From Entoloma clypeatum (taxonomy: Eukaryota > Basidiomycota > Agaricomycetes > Agaricales > Entolomataceae), in NCBI GenBank assembly GCA_963565915.1, contig OY751486.1, positions 372,001 through 436,000 on the forward strand: a DNA stretch of 64,000 nucleotides, read 5' to 3'. This document shows positions 60,167 to 64,000 of the stretch, in pieces (position 1 is the first letter of the stretch; each line of letters opens with the position of its first letter). A program made the translations under genes and the position numbers. The notes beneath the pieces were generated by a model, which saw only the letters and a list, made by a program, of their open reading frames with translations, did no database searches and was not told where the DNA came from.

Positions 60167-61297
60167 ATGGACGACCCCAATCGCCTTGAACAGCTCGAGC
60201 ACGAGTTCCAGGAACAATGTCAAACTCTCGCTGATATCTCTACTCAACTTGACCAACTCCTCCTCGCCTTCAACGCAATTCCTGCCCCAGCTCCGCCACC
60301 TATCCCACCTGCTCCGCTCGCTCCGGCCAATCCGGGCGTGCGTCGAGCAAAACCCGCCAATCCGTCAGACTTCGACGGATCACGCGCAAATGGCTGGACC
60401 TTTCTAAACTCCTGTGAATTGTTTATGGGGCTGGCTCCGGAACAGTTCGCAGACGACCACGCGAAAATTTATTGGGCCTTATCTTTCATGAAGAGTGGAC
60501 GCGCAGCACGCTTTGCGGATCGCATTATCCGACAAGAGTGGAGGACCGGTGCTCCGCCTTATCGGACTTGGGTGGACTTCCGTGCCGTTTTTACAACGGA
60601 GTTCACTCCAAAGAATGAGGAACAGGACGCGAGACTGATCCTCGAAGGAGAATCCTATTATCAAGGTCAACGGGATGTCGAGATCTATATTGACAAGTTC
60701 AAAGACTACATTGACAAAGCAGGCTATCAGGAGGATACCAATATAGTACTCAAATTCCGCCATGGTCTCCGTTCCGACATTCAGAACGAGATCGCCACCC
60801 TGACCCACGGACGGCCTGCGGACGACAACCCCGATGAGTGGTACTCTGCAGCACGAGTCAACGACGACAATAGAATTGCCAACAAAGCCTTCAAAGCCAC
60901 TGCTCCGACCTGCACATCCGCCTTCCGCAACGTCGTCGGACCAAGAGTACCTGGCACCTCAGTATTCCCTCGCCCCTACATTCCATTCACTCCGCGTCCA
61001 GCTCCGCTCGCATCCGCAACCGCTCCGCCGACAAGGGACCCTAATGCAATGGACATTGATACTTCACGCGTCAAAGGCAAGAATGCCAATGCATGCTTCA
61101 GATGTAACAAAACGGGTCACTTCAGTCGTGAATGCCCCCTTCGCTTCGACGTCCGATTCATGACGATGGAGGAACAAGACGAGTTTATCATGGAACAACT
61201 TGTGGTCAAGGACGCGGCGGAAGGCAACTCCGTTCCGCCCACGGAGTCTGCGGAGTCGGAGGGAGGACAGGAGGATTTTCCTCCTCACAACGAGTGA
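60167..61297 (+). CDS. gag: Gypsy D Gag
   Basis: 376 codons. N-terminal coiled coil (LEQLEHEFQEQCQTLADIST), a Pro-rich linker (PAPAPPPIPPAPLAPANPG), and the gag core (PSDFDGSRANGWTFLNSCEL, YWALSFMKSGRAARFADRII, YYQGQRDVEIYIDKFKDYID). A CCHC knuckle follows (CFRCNKTGHFSREC), then an acidic tail. The stop is six nt before the LTR of Copia 2, which separates gag from any pol. Intact frame. Confidence 0.9.
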   Translation: MDDPNRLEQLEHEFQEQCQTLADISTQLDQLLLAFNAIPAPAPPPIPPAPLAPANPGVRRAKPANPSDFDGSRANGWTFLNSCELFMGLAPEQFADDHAKIYWALSFMKSGRAARFADRIIRQEWRTGAPPYRTWVDFRAVFTTEFTPKNEEQDARLILEGESYYQGQRDVEIYIDKFKDYIDKAGYQEDTNIVLKFRHGLRSDIQNEIATLTHGRPADDNPDEWYSAARVNDDNRIANKAFKATAPTCTSAFRNVVGPRVPGTSVFPRPYIPFTPRPAPLASATAPPTRDPNAMDIDTSRVKGKNANACFRCNKTGHFSRECPLRFDVRFMTMEEQDEFIMEQLVVKDAAEGNSVPPTESAESEGGQEDFPPHNE

Positions 61298-61303
61298 ACA
61301 GTG

Positions 61304-61612
61304 TGTTGAAACTTTTCCCATCACATAGATTAGATTAGATTAGATTACATCACGTGACTTTTACATATCTTCATTACATACTTGTTTGGTTGGTACAAAC
61401 AGTAGTACGGTATATAAGACCAGGAAACTGTCAATATCAACAAGTTGTCTCTTGACTCTTAACCAGCTCCATCGCTCTTACCAGCCTCAACCGCTCTCAC
61501 CAGCCTTACCCCTCCAAACCATGTAAGTGACCATAGCGGTATCGTAGAGTACTTCCACTGTAGCTATGTTGCTCAGTACACCTGTGGCTAGCGCCCAGGT
61601 GGAACTTCAACA
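61304..61612 (+). repeat. Copia 2 5' LTR (309 bp)
   Basis: TGTTGAAAC at the start and GGAACTTCAACA at the end. Contains (GATTA)n near 61328-61347 and a TATATAAGACC box near 61411. Matches the Copia 1 LTRs with few differences. Confidence 0.95.
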
Positions 61613-61627
61613 GGTTATGGGCCCCGG
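61613..61627 (+). promoter_or_regulatory. Copia 2 primer-binding site (half tRNA-iMet type)
   Basis: GGTTATGGGCCCCGG directly follows the LTR; see Copia 1. 61628-61974 is the untranslated leader with no other feature recognised. Confidence 0.8.
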
Positions 61628-61974
61628 ATAGCAGAGGGACTTGGGAAACGCTGGCAACAGCGAGTACCTGCCCACTCTACCCTGGTTGGCAAAGAACCGA
61701 TCGAAAGATCTAGGTTCTGAGTCTTACTTCTTCACACATGAACCTGGGAAACGTCATTACGACAAGTACCTGTCATGAGGCGTCCCTAAGGGGATTGACA
61801 TAGTACACTCCATGTGGAAACGTTGATCACACCTTATACGTTTCTGACATATAAAGGGTTTTCCCATGACCGCTATTCCTGAAGGGAATATGTCATAAGG
61901 AATCATTCAATTGTTTTCTCGAATCATATTCATAACACATCACTGATTGGGAACCCCTTTTAGATTCATCTACA

Positions 61975-64000
61975 ATGTCTACCTCTCGCTCTGCTCTTGA
62001 CACCATCGCCCCCTTTGACGGCATCGACTACCAAAGCTGGGCCGAGAGGGTGAAGTCCTACCTCCTCCATCAAGGAGTCTGGCGCATCGTCTCTGGCGAC
62101 ATCACACGTCCCGAGATCGCCGACTTCACCACTACGGTCTCCACTCCCGGTCCCACCGCCGCTGCTCCCCCTGTGTTGACTACCACGGTCGACCAACCCG
62201 GCTTCCGCAAGGAAGAAAAAGCCTGGATCAGGGACGACGACGTAGCTCTCGGGGCGATACGCCTGAAGGTCTCTGAGGCGATCAGACGCCACATCAAAGA
62301 CAGCACCTCGGCACTTGACGCGTGGAAAACGCTAAAAGACACCTACTCCAAGGTATCCCCGGCTGTCATCTTCGGCGACTTCAAGGCCGCCGCCACCTAC
62401 AAGCTATCTGGACGCGACCCCGTGCCTGAAATCGAACGCCTGGGGTCTCTTTTTGCCCGGCTCGCCGATTCGAACTTCGTCGTTCCCGATCTGATGCAGG
62501 CAATGATCCTGGCCAATGCGATCCCTGACGCATGGTCCGCGCTCTCCACCGCTCTCTTCCAGGTATACGACGCCGATGACTTCACATGGCAGGCTGTCGC
62601 CGACAGCATCATCTCGGAGTACAGGCGCAAGTATTCGGTCGGGTCTACTCGTACGTCCAATGAGCAGGCCAAGAAGATTTCTGGGACAAAGCGAAAGGGG
62701 CAGGACCCCAAATGGGAAAAGCAGCAAAAGCCGAGTACCTCGCACAATGACGCTGACGAGCAGCCTAACTCGACCGACCCGAGTACCGCTTCCGAAAAGA
62801 AGAAGGGAAAAGGACGCTGGCGCAATCAGAAGAAAAGCGCCAACACTGCGGACAACGCGTCCGACCAGGTGGAAGAGACGGTTGAGTTCGTTGCTCCCGC
62901 CATCCACTTCCCTCCTCATCCGGCACCTTCCTTCACCACAGTCACTGGCCGCGGGAAAACGTTAAGTACCGCCCAGCCCGATTCCGCAAAAATGCAGTCG
63001 CTCCTGCAACGGATGAACCTGCCTCCTTCCCAGTACACCGGACTTCCATCTGGAAAGCCGTCCGTGTGGAAAAAGAATGACCATGTTCGCAAACTCGCAC
63101 GCGGCATTGGTGCTCGCCCCTCAGGGTCAAACCTTCGAATCCTAGATACCATCATTCCTGACATCGACGAAAGGCCAGCTAAACAGCGTCGCGTAGCCCC
63201 GTTGATAGAAGAATCGCTGAAGATGATGGACATCGACCAGGAACGGATGGGGCCGGAGCAATTTGAAGATGGGCTGATTGAACTTGACGGTTCGTCATCT
63301 TCCTCTCCTGAATCTGACCAATTAAGGAAAACTAATAACACCTCCTTACAGACGTGTAAAATATTAGCTAGTACTAGTGCAGAATGTATGGATCATATTG
63401 ACAACGATCTATATAAAAAATATACAAAGCACTTTGCGTCATGCACACACTGTAAGGAGAAAGAACGCGCACAATGGATCTTAGACTCCGGTGCCTCGTT
63501 ACACTTTACCCATGAGTTCAAGGACTTCGCGTACTACAGGCCTCTCAAGGCTAAGCGATTTGTCCAAACAGCTGAAAAGGGAAAGAAACTGGAAATTCTC
63601 GGAGTTGGAGCCGTTCCAGTACGGCATACCCTAAATGGGGAAGTAAAAACCCATCTTCTCCGACCTGTATTCTACATTCTGGACATGGACACACGCCTAT
63701 TGTCCCTAGGCGTCTTCCTTAATCACGGTTACAAAGTAGATGGAATGCGTGGGGAAATCAACATCTCCAAAGGACAGAACAAAATACAGTTCTCGCCTCA
63801 CATTCTCGGACAAACCATTTATTGGTTAGACACTGAAATACGCCATGACCAAATCCACGCGATCTCAAGCGAGATCACTGTCGAAACATGGCACAAGCGC
63901 CTTGGTCACCCAAATGATCAAGCACTCCGAAAGATTCCCACCAGTACCAAAGGGGTACCTGAGACACTAGTACGTGAGAAATCACAGGAAAGTTGCACAG
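61975..64000 (+). CDS. Copia 2 Gag-Pol, open to the window end
   Basis: Starts at ATG 61975 (MSTSRSALDTIAPFDGIDYQ) and stays open for at least 675 codons. Gag domain (SYLLHQGVWRIVSGDI, GDFKAAATYKLSGRDPVPEI), then a basic Lys/Arg stretch without a classic CCHC knuckle. Protease AQWILDSGASLHFTHEF near 63472. Start of the integrase zinc region: WHKRLGHPNDQALRKIPTST. Unlike Copia 1 it has no frameshift at VVPDLMQAM. Single-frame gag-pol is usual for Copia. RT and RNase H lie beyond the window. Confidence 0.93.
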   Translation, partial: MSTSRSALDTIAPFDGIDYQSWAERVKSYLLHQGVWRIVSGDITRPEIADFTTTVSTPGPTAAAPPVLTTTVDQPGFRKEEKAWIRDDDVALGAIRLKVSEAIRRHIKDSTSALDAWKTLKDTYSKVSPAVIFGDFKAAATYKLSGRDPVPEIERLGSLFARLADSNFVVPDLMQAMILANAIPDAWSALSTALFQVYDADDFTWQAVADSIISEYRRKYSVGSTRTSNEQAKKISGTKRKGQDPKWEKQQKPSTSHNDADEQPNSTDPSTASEKKKGKGRWRNQKKSANTADNASDQVEETVEFVAPAIHFPPHPAPSFTTVTGRGKTLSTAQPDSAKMQSLLQRMNLPPSQYTGLPSGKPSVWKKNDHVRKLARGIGARPSGSNLRILDTIIPDIDERPAKQRRVAPLIEESLKMMDIDQERMGPEQFEDGLIELDGSSSSSPESDQLRKTNNTSLQTCKILASTSAECMDHIDNDLYKKYTKHFASCTHCKEKERAQWILDSGASLHFTHEFKDFAYYRPLKAKRFVQTAEKGKKLEILGVGAVPVRHTLNGEVKTHLLRPVFYILDMDTRLLSLGVFLNHGYKVDGMRGEINISKGQNKIQFSPHILGQTIYWLDTEIRHDQIHAISSEITVETWHKRLGHPNDQALRKIPTSTKGVPETLVREKSQESCT

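Larger units (their letters stand above)
61304..64000 (+). mobile_element. Copia 2: Ty1/Copia element, 5' part, runs off the window
   Basis: Starts with a 309-bp LTR of the Copia 1 family in plus orientation, then the half-tRNA-iMet primer site and an uninterrupted gag-pol frame to the window edge. Inserted just after the gag of Gypsy D. Confidence 0.93.

Overview
The window reads as a transposon-dense stretch of a basidiomycete (Agaricomycete mushroom) nuclear genome. The evidence is chromodomain Ty3/Gypsy elements, Ty1/Copia elements with a half-tRNA-iMet primer site, Tad/L1-like LINEs, a Plavaka transposase pseudogene, 46-55 nt introns and a Zn(II)2Cys6 / fungal_trans regulator. Only one likely host gene is seen, the regulator at 36.1-39.7 kb (minus). 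A G-protein alpha subunit pseudogene fragment lies at 41.6-42.0 kb. Everything else recognisable is mobile or repetitive DNA. Positions 22391-22590 are an assembly gap.

Layout. 1-7994: a decayed Ty3/Gypsy element with gag and a frameshifted protease. Its DNA, coding and non-coding, is packed with short near-perfect palindromes; a 432-bp hairpin MITE sits inside it. 7995-20522: Gypsy 'A' (minus; defective, no RT domain, internal tandem duplication), whose right LTR is split by Gypsy 'E' (13479-20459, plus). E has equal-length LTRs with no difference seen by eye, a 5-bp target duplication, intact gag and pol, and an extra zinc-binding ORF3. 20.5-29.9 kb: fragments, namely a tyrosine recombinase C-terminus, three LINE-like pieces, an LTR fragment of Gypsy B, a wrecked palindrome-rich Gypsy and minisatellites. 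30.0-32.7 kb: Plavaka pseudogene. 33.1-35.7 kb: a truncated LINE (minus). 36.1-42.0 kb: host-derived segment. 44.8-64.0 kb: a nested stack. A LINE ORF2 (44.8-45.0 and 57.8-59.6 kb) was split by Copia 1 (minus, TSD CCATC), whose right LTR was split by Gypsy 'B' (TSD TTCTA). The LINE is cut again at 59572 by Gypsy 'D', which is interrupted at 61304 by Copia 2, open to the window edge.

How the parts work. All four Gypsy families with a readable 5' LTR (A, E, B, D) carry a Tf1-type self-priming signature. A 10-12 nt primer-binding site starts exactly 2 nt after the LTR and is complementary to a site about 32-35 nt downstream of a TATA box, just after CCT(T). E and B end gag at a canonical -1 frameshift heptamer. 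B also carries an antisense, intron-containing gene with Zn2Cys6 spacing between pol and its 3' LTR. The strongest candidate for something undescribed is the palindrome-dense Gypsy family: duplicated segments show paired (compensatory) changes in palindrome arms.

All calls were made by reading the sequence. No database search or alignment was run, and identity statements are by eye.
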